From Heliocidaris erythrogramma (Eukaryota > Echinodermata > Echinoidea > Camarodonta > Echinometridae): DNA of 64,000 nt. This document shows positions 10,541 to 22,753 of this stretch, one piece after another. The translations under genes and the position numbers were made by a program. Position 1 is the stretch's first letter; each line of letters starts with the position of its first letter. The DNA is taken from NCBI GenBank assembly GCA_025617745.1, contig CM046859.1, forward strand, positions 26,277,371 through 26,341,370, given 5' to 3'. The notes below the pieces were generated by a model, which was not told where the DNA came from, searched no databases, and saw only the letters and a program-made list of their open reading frames with translations.

Positions 10541-13028
10541 GAGAATAAATACAGTTCACACATGAAATTGCCATTTTCTCAACTTTATTCCACTGGGGAC
10601 AATTCCCAGGTATTAAAACCAATTTCCATCATATTTTCATTAGCACAAGATTTGTAATAGTGCAATAAGTATTCAATTGACATCAAATGACGAAAGGGGG
10701 GAATCCGGGTCACATGACTTGCCGGGAGGAAGAGATCCAGCCGGGATGCCAGGACAGGAGTTTCCTGGGGCGCGGATTCCCCTCAAACAGTTATCATCTA
10801 TTCAATACAAACTTCTCAAATGTGTCAGAATATACACACATGTACATGTAGGAGTATGCCATGTTTTAGGTTTCCAAGCCCAGGCAACCAACCACAGAAT
10901 GAATGAAGAAATACAATATCCTCGCCAAAATACATGTATATGCATACAAAAATCAACTTAGGGTGAAAGTGCAAAGTGTAATTTGAACCTTTACTTATGT
11001 CACTTGAATAAACTTGATTCAAACTCCATGGAACAATATTCAAACTTTTGATTATCATACTTTGACCAAAATTACTATTTTCTGACCCATTAATGAAGGT
11101 TAACATTTTTACAGTAAAATATGGTCATCACATATTGAGCCATTTTCTGAAATTTCTGCTGTTATGATAAGTTAATCAAATCTGGTTAGGGCTAAGGTGA
11201 ATTTCGGATCTGTTTACAAAAAGTTCAAAATATGATAAATTTTTAGATTTAAAGGAGGTCAAAGGTCAGATAGATATTTGTTCCATCTGTCACGTTTTTA
11301 AAACTATTTTTAAAATAACTTTTACAATAAACTGGATCCATGATTTGGAATAAAATGTTGCACTCTTGCTCTTTTTAGGGGGAAGTTCATTTCTTCTGCT
11401 AAATTGGTGGAAACAATATTGTGAAGAAAATGATCAATCATAAACTGATGTCCCTTTGTCGCGTTTTTCATTTATAGCAAAAACTATATGCGTGGGATTA
11501 AAACAAAATATTTTCTGAAGGATGGAAATTAAAATCCTCTGACCTTTATTTTTCATCATATCAATGAAAAAACAAGTTAGCCCCTTTAGAACAGAAGAAT
11601 AGGCTATTAAATGCTGGAAATTTAGTCATCTTTAAGTATTAAATTTCGTGTACAATCTCAATGTGCCCGACTGTCACACTCACATTTTTGGCATTTTCCC
11701 CCTAAAAGCCTGGCGAAATTTTAAACGTATAATGAAAGGTTTCAAGAAGGCACAGACAAGTAATAATATGAATACACACATTTCCTATGAGCATAGATTT
11801 GTAATGAGTATCAGCGGGAAAGGCTTGATAAATTCATGTCCCGTCTGACACGCTGAACTTGTAGCCCCACCCATCAATTGTGGGTGGGGCTTCAAAAAAA
11901 ATATGATTTCTCTCTATGTGGACCAAATCCCATCGATCGCATTATACATGCATCATATTCAACTGAATTACAAAATATCAGTTAAAAGCATCAAACAGTG
12001 AGGGTTGGATGTCCCATTATCCAATTATTATTATTATTATTATTTTTTTTTTAAATTAATTTTTACATTATTTAGGTTTCCAAGCCTAACCCACCAACCA
12101 ATGAATGAATGACAAAATACAATATCCTCACCAAGAAATACACATACATTTGTCCAAAAAATGTTTAGGTTTCCAAGCCCAACCAACCAGCCAACGATTG
12201 AATGAAAGTTTCGTGGCTACCCAACTGATCTAGGTATTGAGATACAACGTATTTCAACTAAAAACATGAGGCCCACTCATTGTTGCGAGGGCCCTTTTAG
12301 GCACTCATCAATTCGTGTTTCGTTTATAAAAGGGAATCATGTCACCCTTTTATCATTCGTTCCTGCTGAATTTGCAAGTGCACCATGTTATGATTTCTTT
12401 TTTCTTTACACCTTTATTTCCAATTATTCATTTATTTGTTTATTTTATTTATTTATTATTTTTTTTTCAATTCCTTCCCTCTGACATTATTTGCCATATG
12501 ACTGACTATTTCCCTGAGATTTACATGTAACACTTTTTCCTCCACCTTAACCTTGTTTTGGTAATGCACTTATCCTATGCCCTACCAGTTACTCTATTTT
12601 ATACAGGGAGGGAGGGAGGGCAAAATAACATCCATTGTCCCCAGAGGTTGAGTTGAGACTAAAAGCATGATTCAGATTCGGAGAACCATGTGCGCGTTCC
12701 TTCTGTTGATTAGCGCCTTTGATTGGCTACTCTACGCGTAGGGGTGGTGCTAACCCGAGCCTGCGCACAAGTTGATTGGCCGTCTCCAAGGACGCCGTTA
12801 TACGGCGTTTAATGCGCAGTTGTCCACCAATCCCAGGCATGCGGTGGGGGGCGTGTTCTTTGCAGTGCGGTTTCCCGCGTTTGCCCAAAAGCGCGCGCTT
12901 TGACATTTGGTCGTCTGCAAAACCGTCGAAACCGAATACAGCAAGCTAATGCAGTGCACACCGCCCTAACCGTGTATTACCCTGTATTATCTCGCAAATG
13001 TAATTATTCGCTGATTCGAATAATCGTA
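10541..13028. other. 2.5-kb insertion present only in block B; no gene seen
   Basis: This segment interrupts the AT-rich repeat unit (…GAGCACATT | … | ATTATGTTAAAG…) and is absent from block A. It contains three copies of a short repeat beginning TTAGGTTTCCAAGCC (about 10866, 12071, 12164). It also holds a perfect GC-rich hairpin at 11863-11889 (GCCCCACCC ... GGGTGGGGC) and a GC-rich CpG-containing stretch at 12690-12940. A possible ATT duplication is at the junctions. No convincing terminal inverted repeat or coding region is seen. Confidence 0.55.
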
Positions 13029-13487
13029 TTATGTTAAAGAAAAGGAAAATAAATATTGCGATAACTTCAAAATTATAATGATAAAAAATTGTTTGAATAT
13101 TAATTTAATTGCATATTTAAAAACATGAAATTGATTTAAGAATAATGTGCCTACCAAATAGAATTGCTCAGCCGACATAATGTTCCGGCGACAATTGCTC
13201 CGCCGAAAATTGCTCCGCCGATAATTGGTCTTCGAGAATTGTTCCAGCGACAATTGCTCCGCCAACAATTGCTCCGCCGACAATTGCTATTCGACAATTG
13301 TTCCAGCGAGAAACACATCTAAAACAAAGCAATGAAAATATGAAATGAGCACATTATGTTAAAGAAAAGGAAAATAAATATTGCGATAACTTCAAAATTA
13401 TGATGATAAAAAATTGTTTGAATATCAATTTAATTGCATATTTAAAAACATGAAATTGATTTAAGAGTAATGTGCCTACCAAATAGA
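13029..13487. repeat. 170-bp repeat pair around CAATTG minisatellite, copy B2
   Basis: Same arrangement as 5521-6013: AT-rich unit (entered near its middle at 13029), CAATTG minisatellite 13163-13307, and a second AT-rich unit to 13487. It is followed by the same LINE 3' ends. Confidence 0.85.
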
Positions 13488-14466
13488 AAATGAATATTGC
13501 GTACGAAAACAATTAAATTTCAACTAAAATTAATGTATTATATTGCAATGGAAGATGCAAGTAATATAACGTCAAGTAAAATAAGTATTTATTTACATCG
13601 GAAACAAATCCGACACTAGTCAAATTAAAAAAAGTTAAATATAAAAGGATTGATTAAAAAAATTTTTCCGGTCACATGTACAAGGATATTTCAATTGACA
13701 TATACGAAAACAATACTTTTTTTTTCAATGATCTTTATTAACGATTCCATGAAACAAATTATACCATCAACATATTCTCTTTGAATGTTTTAACAATATA
13801 AACAAATAAAATATTTTATCAGCACTTATATAATTATCATGCAAAATATTCTTCCTCTGGAAGGAAAAATTAAAACTAATAAATGTGCGTTTCTAATGCT
13901 GTAACTGAATTGAAATTATTCCATACATGATTATATAAGAATTAAACATAAGTGTGATGATGTATATCCAAACAAAGTGAACATATCATAAATTTTCGGA
14001 ATCTATTATTTAAAAAACAAAAACAAACAAACAAACAAGGACCCCTCCCTACCCCATTCCCCCCGGAACTACCACTGCGTAGGAACCTTCCATCCCTCCC
14101 ACCCACACTTTTTTTCCAGTGATCTTTATTTTGATTTCACTCAATAATACATGGATTTTTTTCCTTTTTACAAAATTATTTTCATTGAATTACATAACAG
14201 AAATACAATAAAAATCACAACTGAAATATTTCAGTGACTTACATGATCATATGAACAATAGAAGATAAGGCTTGACACACTGAAATACATTACCAGAAAT
14301 ACAATTAATCATCACTAAAACTATTTCAATGAATTGAACATGTTAAACATCAAAGGAAAGAAAAAAAAAAGAACCTTAAACAATTTTTATAAGAAAAAAA
14401 AATTGAGTGATATCTTTCTTCTTTACCAAAAACCTACCCCTTTGACCTCCCCTAAACCCCACCCTC

Positions 14467-14513
<47 letters not shown>

Positions 14514-14586
14514 AGCCGCAACACACACACACAGACACACAACGCTACACACATTCACAAATCCTCTTTCAACTCTCTCTCTCTCC
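13488..14586 (-). other. Two tandem LINE 3' ends (copy B)
   Basis: Homologous to 6014-7082. It contains a 41-bp A run near 14471-14511 (shorter in block A), (CA)n and (CT)n tracts, and two AATAAAGATCA...A(n) 3' ends near 14105-14130 and 13718-13740 on the minus strand. Confidence 0.6.
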
Positions 14587-17500
14587 TTACCCCTGCATAT
14601 CGCCCCCAGTCCTGCCATGTCGGTGCAATCTCTCCCATTTTAACGAATGCTTATCTAACTTATTCCTTTTAATAGCTATTGCTTTTTCTTCATTTTGATA
14701 TTCTAACAAGATTTGAAAACATCTTTCTTGAGTAGGAAATCTTCCCTCTGACCTTGTTTTAAAAATAATATATTTCATTAAGAAAATCACAGTATTGCAA
14801 AATTTAATTTCAGGGTCGGATCCAGTAATTCCCACGTGTATTTCTTTCCACTCTGCCTTCCGAAGATTTGCTAAACCTAGTTTTTTCAATAACTATTTGC
14901 CAGAAGGCCTTTACATCACGACAAGCCCAAAATAGGTGTTCGTGTGATTCCGATTTATGCTTGCAGCAGGAACAGTAATTGTTATCAACAAACCCAAATT
15001 TGAAAAGATGTTCATTTGTGTATATATATTGCACCATGGAGTAATTTATACTGAAATTCCCTGACTTTCGGTAAAATTGTTGTAGTTCTAAGTCTTATGA
15101 ATATTTGTGAAATTTCTTTTTCTGAAAAATAAAAATGGTTGTGATCATCTTTTATTCGTAAAGTATGCAGGTGCTGGAGATTTGTTACAAAGTTTTCGTA
15201 AACCTTTCTAGATGGTAATCTTTCAGAAAAATAAATTTTCCAAAAATCTTCAAAGAAATATTATAATTGTCTACGTCATTTGAGCATAAGTCCTGGAAGT
15301 TCCCTTTATATTTTTCGCTTTTCAAAACGACATCACTTATCTTCCAAATTTCCATAATATTTTCAGCACTCAAGCCCAGTCTATGAAAATAATTTATTGT
15401 TTTCACCTGTTCTCTCTCAAGAATGTGATCGACTAGGTAAATATTCTTTTTAAACAACTCTTCATCAAAAATCATGTTACCTCTCAAAAGGTAGTTTTTA
15501 TTATTAAAAATAATTGGATTGATTTTTCCTGCAAAGTTCCTGTTTTCCTCAATATCTTGCCAAGCCTTTAAAATCTCTAAATAAAACTGCGTGGCTTTCA
15601 GATTCAATAACTTAATATCATAATTTCAAAGCGAGATAAACCTTCCACCCACTTTTCTAAAGATGTAATCAAAATAAAGTTTCCAGCCCATATTTGTTTC
15701 CCCATAAAGTAATCGTTTTAACCACATTACCCTTTGGGTTTTCACAAATAAATCAAAATCTATCATCCTTAAGCCACCATCCCTGTAGTCTTGATAACAA
15801 ATATCTCTTTTAATTCTATCTTTTCCATTCCATATGAAATCAAAGCTAATTTTCTTAATTTCTATTCCTACCCCCTTGGAACAACTAATGACGACGAAAC
15901 GTAGTTTAATTTTGACAAGGCATATGTTTTGAGCAAATGTACTTTCCCCATCACTGTTAAATCTCTCTGTTTCCACCACCCCAAAAGTCTTTTAATTCGA
16001 CTCAAAATTTCTTTATAATTCAAGTCTTCCATTGTCATTGCATCGAGGCAAAAATATACGCCTAAAATCTTCATTTCCGTTACAATATTACCGAAAGGTA
16101 ATGTTCCCGACTCTCTTCTATTTTTACCTATTCTCATTACATTGGTTTTTTCAATGTTAACCTTTAAACCACTTAATTTATAGAAAGCTCGGAATATATC
16201 TTGTATTCTTTTAATTGATGATTCATTCCTTACAAACATTGTCATGTCATCGGCATACAGAATTTGTCGAATTTCAGAATTATCGAATTCCACTCCTTTA
16301 ATAGCACTATCATTTCTAAGGGCGTGAGCCATAGTTTCTATAACTAGCAAAAACAAATACGGTGAAAGCGGGTCCCCCTGCCTTACCCGTCCCTCTCTTA
16401 ATATAAAAATAACCTGTAGAGAAGCCTCCATTCATAACGCAACTACTAATTCTATTATACATGGTTTTAACCCAAGAACAAAAATACTGTCCAAACCCAA
16501 ATAATTCCAATACTTTGAAAAGAAATTTGTGTGAGACAGAGTCAAAAGCCTTTTGAAAATCGACTGCTATAAGGAAAACATCTTCCTCACAATGGTTATT
16601 ACAGTGAAAAATTACATCCTCTATCAAACGTATAGCTTCACCAATATATCTACCATTTATATAGCCTACTTGATCAGCAGAAATCATTCAGGACGTCCTT
16701 TATTCGTTTTGCCATTACTTTTGATATTATCTTATAGTCGGTGTTCAACAGCGTAATTGGTCTATAATTTTTAGCATATAAAGGATCCTTACCGTCTTTT
16801 TCAATTAATGTTATGACACCTTTTTTCTGAGAAGTCGATAAACAACCTTTTTCAAATGCTTCATTGAAAACATCAACCAGTAACCCTCCTAACTGCGGCC
16901 AAAATGTGAGATAAAATTCTGCTGTAAACCCATCATTACCAGGGGATTTATTAATTTTCATACTTGTTAGTGCTTTATAACATTCTTCTCTGGTAATTTT
17001 TCATTCACATGTGTTCTTACTTTCGACGCTTAGGCGCGGTAAATATTTACAAAACATGCCATCATCTTTTAAATCAGCCTCCACATCTAACTTTTCTGAA
17101 TACAAATTTTTATAAAAGCCTCTCAGTGTTTGCAATATTTGTTTCCTGTCTGTCACAACCTCCCCATTATCACTGACCAGTTCCCTTATTTGAGTTTTCT
17201 TTTTATTAGAACGAAGTAACTGCTCAAAGTACTCTTTATTATGTTCACCATCTTCGTACCAAACAGCTCTTGACCCGACCTTGAGTCCATCTACGGACAT
17301 ATTATATAATTTCTTTAGCTGACTTTTTTTAGCTTCTATATTTTTGATAACTGAGGAACTATTGGGAGAGAGGACTAGATCTTCCTCTAGTGATATTTCT
17401 TTTTCAAGTTTTTGTATATTGTGTCTCCTTTCTTTCGATTTCTTCCTAGCGTAATTCGAAGCATAATTTCTCATTTTCATTTTAAGAAAGTCCCAAAATG

Positions 17501-18360
17501 AAGATATATTATTGAATTCTTTCAACCACTTTATTTCCACCACTCTGATTTCCTCACACATCCCCTGTACAAAGTCTTTATCTAAACAAACTATTATTAA
17601 ATTTCCAATATGATTTTCCATGCATTTCATTACCTCGTAATGGTTTCAGTTCTAAAAGGATTCCCGAATGGTCAGGGGCAATTGAAGTTATAATATCACA
17701 TGTATTTATTTTACTTTCCAAATTTTTTGAAATAAACCAGTAGTCAAGACGACTTTGCACAAGTGGAGTATTCTGTCTAAAAGTAAATTTCTTTGTCGTT
17801 GGGTTTTGTTTCCTCCATATATCAATTAATTCAAGTTTACTTAAAAGCATTTCTAATTTGTTCACAAAATTCGTTTTAACCTTCACACTAGTTCCGATGT
17901 AATCCAGTTCTCTGTTTAATATTACGTTAAAATCTCCCCCTAAAACAATTGAGTAATTTTGAGAATACAAGTTTGAAATACACTTGTCCAAATGTTCTAA
18001 AAAGGTTATTTGTTGCTGTACCTTTTCCCTAGTTGGAAGATAAACATTTCCCAACAGCAGTTTATACCCTAATAAATCCCCTTTCAAAAGCACGAAACGC
18101 CCATCGTCATCTTTAACTACTTGATCAAGCTTAAAATTCAGGCCTGGTTTTAACACACCTTTACTATGATTAGAACCATGGCTGTAAAAAACCTGCCCTC
18201 CCCATTCATTTCTCCACTCTTCATCAATGTCGTACGTACAATAAGTTTCCTGTAGCATAACTACATCCCCTTTTCTTTTGACCCATCCTAAAATTGTTTC
18301 CCTTTTACTTCTATCCCTCAAGCCCCTCACATTTAGTGAAATAAAGTTTAAGCCCTCCAT
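14587..18360 (-). pseudogene. L1/Tx1-like LINE ORF2 (endonuclease-RT), frameshifted
   Basis: An almost full-length ORF2, with its ATG at 18358-18360. The APE-type endonuclease (18360-17578) shows FISLNVRGLRD, VVMLQETYC, LGGDFNVILNRELDYIG, RLDYWFIS and APDHSGI. The linker lies at 17630-17001. The reverse transcriptase (16961-15868) shows NKSPGNDGFTAEFY, LIAVDFQKAFDSVSHKFL, VRQGDPLSPYLFLLVIETM and the catalytic ILYADDMTMF. The C-terminal domain (15979-14587) shows WNGKDRIKRD and the zinc-knuckle-like YCSCCKHKSESHEHLFWAC. At least six frameshifts or stops (near 17630, 16980, 16430, 15960, 15620, 15180 and 14880) break it. All domains are in order and about 1,250 codons are represented, so decay is recent. 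The matching ORF1 is not next to it. Confidence 0.9.
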
Positions 18361-18618
18361 AGCAAATGGGTATTGCTAAAACAACTTTTCCAGCGCTTGC
18401 AATGCATATACACCCGCAGAGAAATAAGAAATGCAGAAATGAGAACTACTACATGTTTAATGGTAACCGATGACCCGTATAATCACAACTGCTATAGCTA
18501 CGAAACAATCTATGAATAAACATGAGGATGGTTAAAGAACAGCAGGAATGAAGGCGGTAACCAACACACTTCACACATCCACACACACACACCCTCACAC
18601 ACACACACACACACACAC
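18361..18618. other. Short leader region and (CA)n tract
   Basis: About 190 bp of unremarkable DNA upstream of the ORF2 start, then a CA-rich tract (18560-18618). An ORF1 would be expected here in an L1-like element but none is present. Confidence 0.6.
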
Positions 18619-18807
18619 GTTTACATGGCTTTACTTCCGAGGACAACTATTGTTCCTCTATTGTTACTCGTCCTCGGACAGTCGACGGAATAAGGCATAA
18701 ATTCATTGTTCGACGTTCGAGGACTATTGTCCGGCTTCCGAGGACCATTGTTGTCATGATTCTTTTTTGTTCTCTGTCCGAAAATGTCCTCGGACATTAT
18801 GCTAAAC
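18619..18807. mobile_element. Foldback element rich in CCGAGGAC, copy 1
   Basis: A 189-bp element bounded by GTTTACATGG and its partial inverse ...GCTAAAC. It contains at least five forward or inverted copies of TCCGAGGAC/GTCCTCGGA. Both sides are (CA)n. A copy at 23914-24103 differs by only a few bases and also sits inside (CA)n. It is small, non-coding and self-complementary: a MITE or foldback, or possibly a shared LINE 5' leader module. Confidence 0.7.
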
Positions 18808-21100
18808 AAACGCACACACACACACCACACACACACACACCCACACACCCACACACTCATTCTCCCATACACTACCCTTACAATAAAACCCAAAGAAGAA
18901 GAGGCAAAATATGTAGCCTATACACCTTCCAATAATTTAATAGTAGTAAGAATTCAAAATATAGAGGCTTAAATATGAGAGAATAAGCCAGTTCGGGGTT
19001 AGCGCATGGTACAAATGACCCCAAATATCCACAGATATTTTAGACATGGAGGGTCCCTTTATGTGCACTTCAGAAAAATAACTCTGGGAGTGATAGAGGT
19101 GCCTCATGAATAGCTTTTGTTTCCCCCTTTAAAAAGAATACTTCCACCTGGATATCATGGAATGCACCATTAGTGCATAATTGAATAATGATTACATGAC
19201 ATTCATGAGCACATATCGAATATTAGTGTCAGTGGGTTTTAGAATTTGGTACAGATGACCTTTATCTGCTCATGCTCAGATTGCATCTCCGAAGTGGCTT
19301 ATTACGTTGATTTTGGTTGCATATAATATGAATAACTATATGAATGCAATTTCCTTTTTAAAGCATTCCTAAAACTAATTTTAAAAAAATAGAAATAAAT
19401 AAATAAAGTCTTTGCAATGTCCTTATGCTTAAAATACTTCGATATCTCCTCGTGAAAGGAAGTAAATCTTCTCATCTGCGTTTGTGCAGAAGAGAAGGGG
19501 AACCCTATATGTTATATGATTTAAATACAATTTCCCTATGTTCTCGATCCTCTGAAGATGGCCGAAGACCAGCTGGGGACGAGTCCTGTTTAAAAGCACG
19601 GCTCGCCCTCCTGCCGTCGCCAGACCATTCAACCCACCCCCGCATTGACCAGCTACGTTGGTGACCACAAGAAGCCGGTGACGAGGTCTCAAACAATATA
19701 CTCTCGCCTCCCAGCTATCCCGGGCCAATCAGAGCCAAGAAAAAGTGCAGCGTCGTGACAACAGAAGAAATAATTACGTCATCCCAATTCAAAGCTCTGG
19801 TGACCACGAGAAGCCAGTGACGAGGTCATCAAAACAAAACATGAACTCTCGCCACCCAGCCTCCGCGGACCAATCATAGCTGATGAAAACAGCCACATCA
19901 TGACTAATGAATAGCTAATTACCTTGCCCAATCCAGGGTCTTACATCATATAAATTTGAAAAACTATTTTCCTTCTCTTATCTTGGCAAAATGGTCTTTA
20001 CATTCATTTCGTAGATATTCCAGCCCTTTAAATATTTCTCGTCCCCTGACAACACTTAGGAATCCTAAAACTATTGGGGAAGAAGAATCTTGCCCCCTGA
20101 AATAAAAACATCTGTTCATGACGATACTCTGTATAATGCTATTCATTTGCAGGGTGTCAGACAAGGGCCCCTTATAAATATGAATGGTGCATATTTTCAG
20201 TTACGTAATTCAATCGGGATAACCATTCTGTGCATCACACTAGTGTACACTATTGCCTAATTCGTAAAAGTGCATTCTTTCTCTTAATATTTCGTAGACA
20301 AAAGGGCTAAGTTTTAAAAGAATACCTCAAAGCTATCCTCCTTCTCCCATCCTTTCAACATTTGTAAAGGTACATCTTTACTTTTTTTTCGTAGACTGTG
20401 AACCTCTTAAATACTTATCATCGATTGACGGCATTGACAGTCATGAAACTCGTGGAAAATGTCTCTTGTCGCGTCAAGTAAAATGACTGCCCCTGACGGT
20501 GCTTTGTATATGCTATTCACATGCATGGTGTCAGACAAAAACCCTTATAAACATGAGTGAGCGCATATTTTCAGTTACATAGTTTCACCGATGACCATTC
20601 TGTGGAATGTCATTAGGAATACAATCTTTAGATATACATACAATAGATTATAATGTGACTTAAACATTTTCATTTTACCTCCCTGACCTCCCAAATTTTT
20701 GAATAATAATCTTTCATGGGAGCAGAGAGTACTGATCTCTTCCCAGGATTTAATAGCTCTTCCTTCTAAAAAAACAAAAACAAAAGTAAGGCATTCCTGT
20801 ATAAGATTAGTTATGTGAACAAAGAGAATACCGACCTCTCCCTACGTTTAAGCGTTCTTCATTCAGGAACATTTTCCTCATTATTTAGAGAGGCATTTCT
20901 ATTCTACATTTTTATAACTCCGTTATCGTTTTCAAGTTCACAACTTTATTCACCAGTTCAATTATTTATTGTTTCTCTCAGCATGGCTAAACAGATTAAA
21001 GGACAAATCAACGCCAATTTCTTAATTGCAAATCATTTGCGTGAAGAAGAAAGAAAAGAAAAAAAAGAAAGCACTAAATCATTTCACGTTAATATGATTT
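18808..21100. other. Non-coding region with diverged local duplications
   Basis: A (CA)n tract lies at 18811-18860. Two adjacent copies of an ~80-bp sequence (GGTGACCACRAGAAGCCRGTGACGAGG) lie at 19659-19735 and 19799-19880. A ~230-bp diverged duplication lies at about 20010-20250 and 20390-20610, sharing GGTGTCAGACAA and GCATATTTTCAGTTAC. No gene could be supported in any frame. Confidence 0.6.
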
Positions 21101-21228
21101 GAGCATCCCGGATCCAACAGACGAAACAAAATTCAACAAAACACTTGTCACTTCCATGGTTGATAACTTCTGACAAAATTTCCAAATTTCATTATGAGCA
21201 TCCCGGATCCAATAGACGAAACAAAATT
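21101..21228. repeat. ~90-bp tandem duplication, host of LINE insertion
   Basis: GAGCATCCCGGATCCAAYAG occurs at about 21102 and 21192. The first copy runs on into ACACTTGTCACTTCCATGG (21140-21160). The second is interrupted by the CR1-like element, and ACACTTGTCACTTCCATGG reappears at 22572-22590, beyond the element. The LINE therefore landed inside the second unit. Confidence 0.75.
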
Positions 21229-22560
21229 CAATTCAATTCAATTCAATTCAATTCAATTCAGCTTTATTCAATTCCATAAAAACATTAACATCAACATGCA
21301 AGAAATATGCAATATAATAATTGTATACTAAGACATAATCATTACAATTTGCATGCAATTATTAAAATATTAAAAGATTGACAATAAAAATAGGAATTTG
21401 GTTGCTGTATAAAAACCCTAGTGGGTTTGTCTTGACAGCCCCCATGACAAGAAATTCACATAAACAATAAAATCACGAATGGAATCATACAAAATGATTT
21501 ATGATGAATAAAAAATAAGACAAAAATGTTTACCGCACAACCCTTAAACAAAATTGCATCGTGGAATAATATTGGTTTTGTTTACATCGCGAGATCATTG
21601 GAAATAAGATATAATTTAAGCTTTCTTTTAAATAAATTCAAACTTTGAACTGAAGTTATGTCTGATGGGATAGAATTCCATACAGAAGGAGCTTTATGTC
21701 TGAAAGAGTGTAATTCATATTGTTTGGTAATAACAGATAAATAATATTTCATTCTATTTCTAGTATTATATCTATGAACTGAACAATTTAATGTTAACAT
21801 ATCGCATAAATTTGGGGGTAATAGACCAAGTCTGTGTTTAAATAGTAGTATTGCATTAAAATAATTATTCAATTTATAAATATTCAGTATGAATAACTTC
21901 TTGAACAAAGGTTTTGTATGTGCCAAATATGTAGATGATGAAGCTATTCTTACAAATCTCTTTTGCAATATAAAGAGTGCTTCCAACTTGGAAGAATATG
22001 TATTAGCCCATACAATATTACAGTAAGATAAAAACGGTAGGACTAGAGTATTATACAATGTAATAAGAATGTATTTCGGTAGGATATGGCATAACTTGCT
22101 GATGACACCAATGTTCTGTGATAACTTTTTTCTAACATAAGAGATGTGAGTATTCCATGATAAATCATGATCAATGTATACACCCAGAAATTTAGTACAA
22201 TATACACGTTCAAGTGACGTATTGTTGATTTTCACTATTAAGTTTTGCAAAGAACTATTTTTTTGTTTCTGTTTCGCAGTATGGAATAATATATAATTTG
22301 ATTTATCTATATTTAATGTAAGTTTATTGGCCTTAAACCATTTAGAGACCTTTTGCAGTTCATTATTTAAAATAGTTGACAATGATAACTGATCATCTGT
22401 CGAATACAAAATATTGGTGTCATCAGCAAATAATATAAATTTCAATTTTTTAGAACAATTTGGGAGATCATTAATAAACAAGAGAAATAATAAAGGACCT
22501 AGGATCGATCCTTGAGGAACACCAAATGAAATATTAAGAGAGTCTGAAATGACATCGTTG
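21229..22560 (-). pseudogene. CR1/L2-like LINE, 5'-truncated 3' half
   Basis: The minus strand holds about 325 open codons of a reverse transcriptase from the palm to the C-terminus: FGVPQGSILGPLLFLLFIND (22560-22470), the catalytic FILFADDTNILYST, KWFKANKLTLNIDKSNYILF, and KFLGVYIDHDLSWNTHI. The C-terminal region has SYCNIVWANTY, YNTRNRMKYYLS and APSVWNSIPSDI, then the stop at 21582. About 300 bp of 3' UTR follow, ending in a (GAATT)n tail (plus-strand CAATT, 21229-21262). The frame is unbroken, so this is a young, typically 5'-truncated insertion. It lacks the endonuclease and the first RT motifs and so cannot move by itself. Confidence 0.88.
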
Positions 22561-22753
22561 TATGAGACAACTCAGCAAACACTTGTCACTTCCATGGATG
22601 ATGATAACTTGTGACGAAACTTCATACAGATACTTTCTCCAACCATACTTTCTCCAACCCTGCTTAATTTCTCCAATCTGTACGCTTAAATCAAGATGCG
22701 AAAAAAAAACCTGCTCTGAAATCAACTATTATACATTATGATTTTGTTATTAT
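22561..22753. other. Short spacer between LINE fragments
   Basis: Contains the second half of the duplicated flank (ACACTTGTCACTTCC) and AT-rich DNA; no gene. Confidence 0.5.

Noticed and set aside
18621-18893. Open frame over the CCGAGGAC foldback
   Set aside because: The same peptide appears at 23916-24113 because the repeat is duplicated; it runs into CA repeats and lacks gene structure.
19425-19728. Overlapping frames of 63-99 codons
   Set aside because: Frames on both strands, no domain, next to a local duplication; chance frames are more likely.
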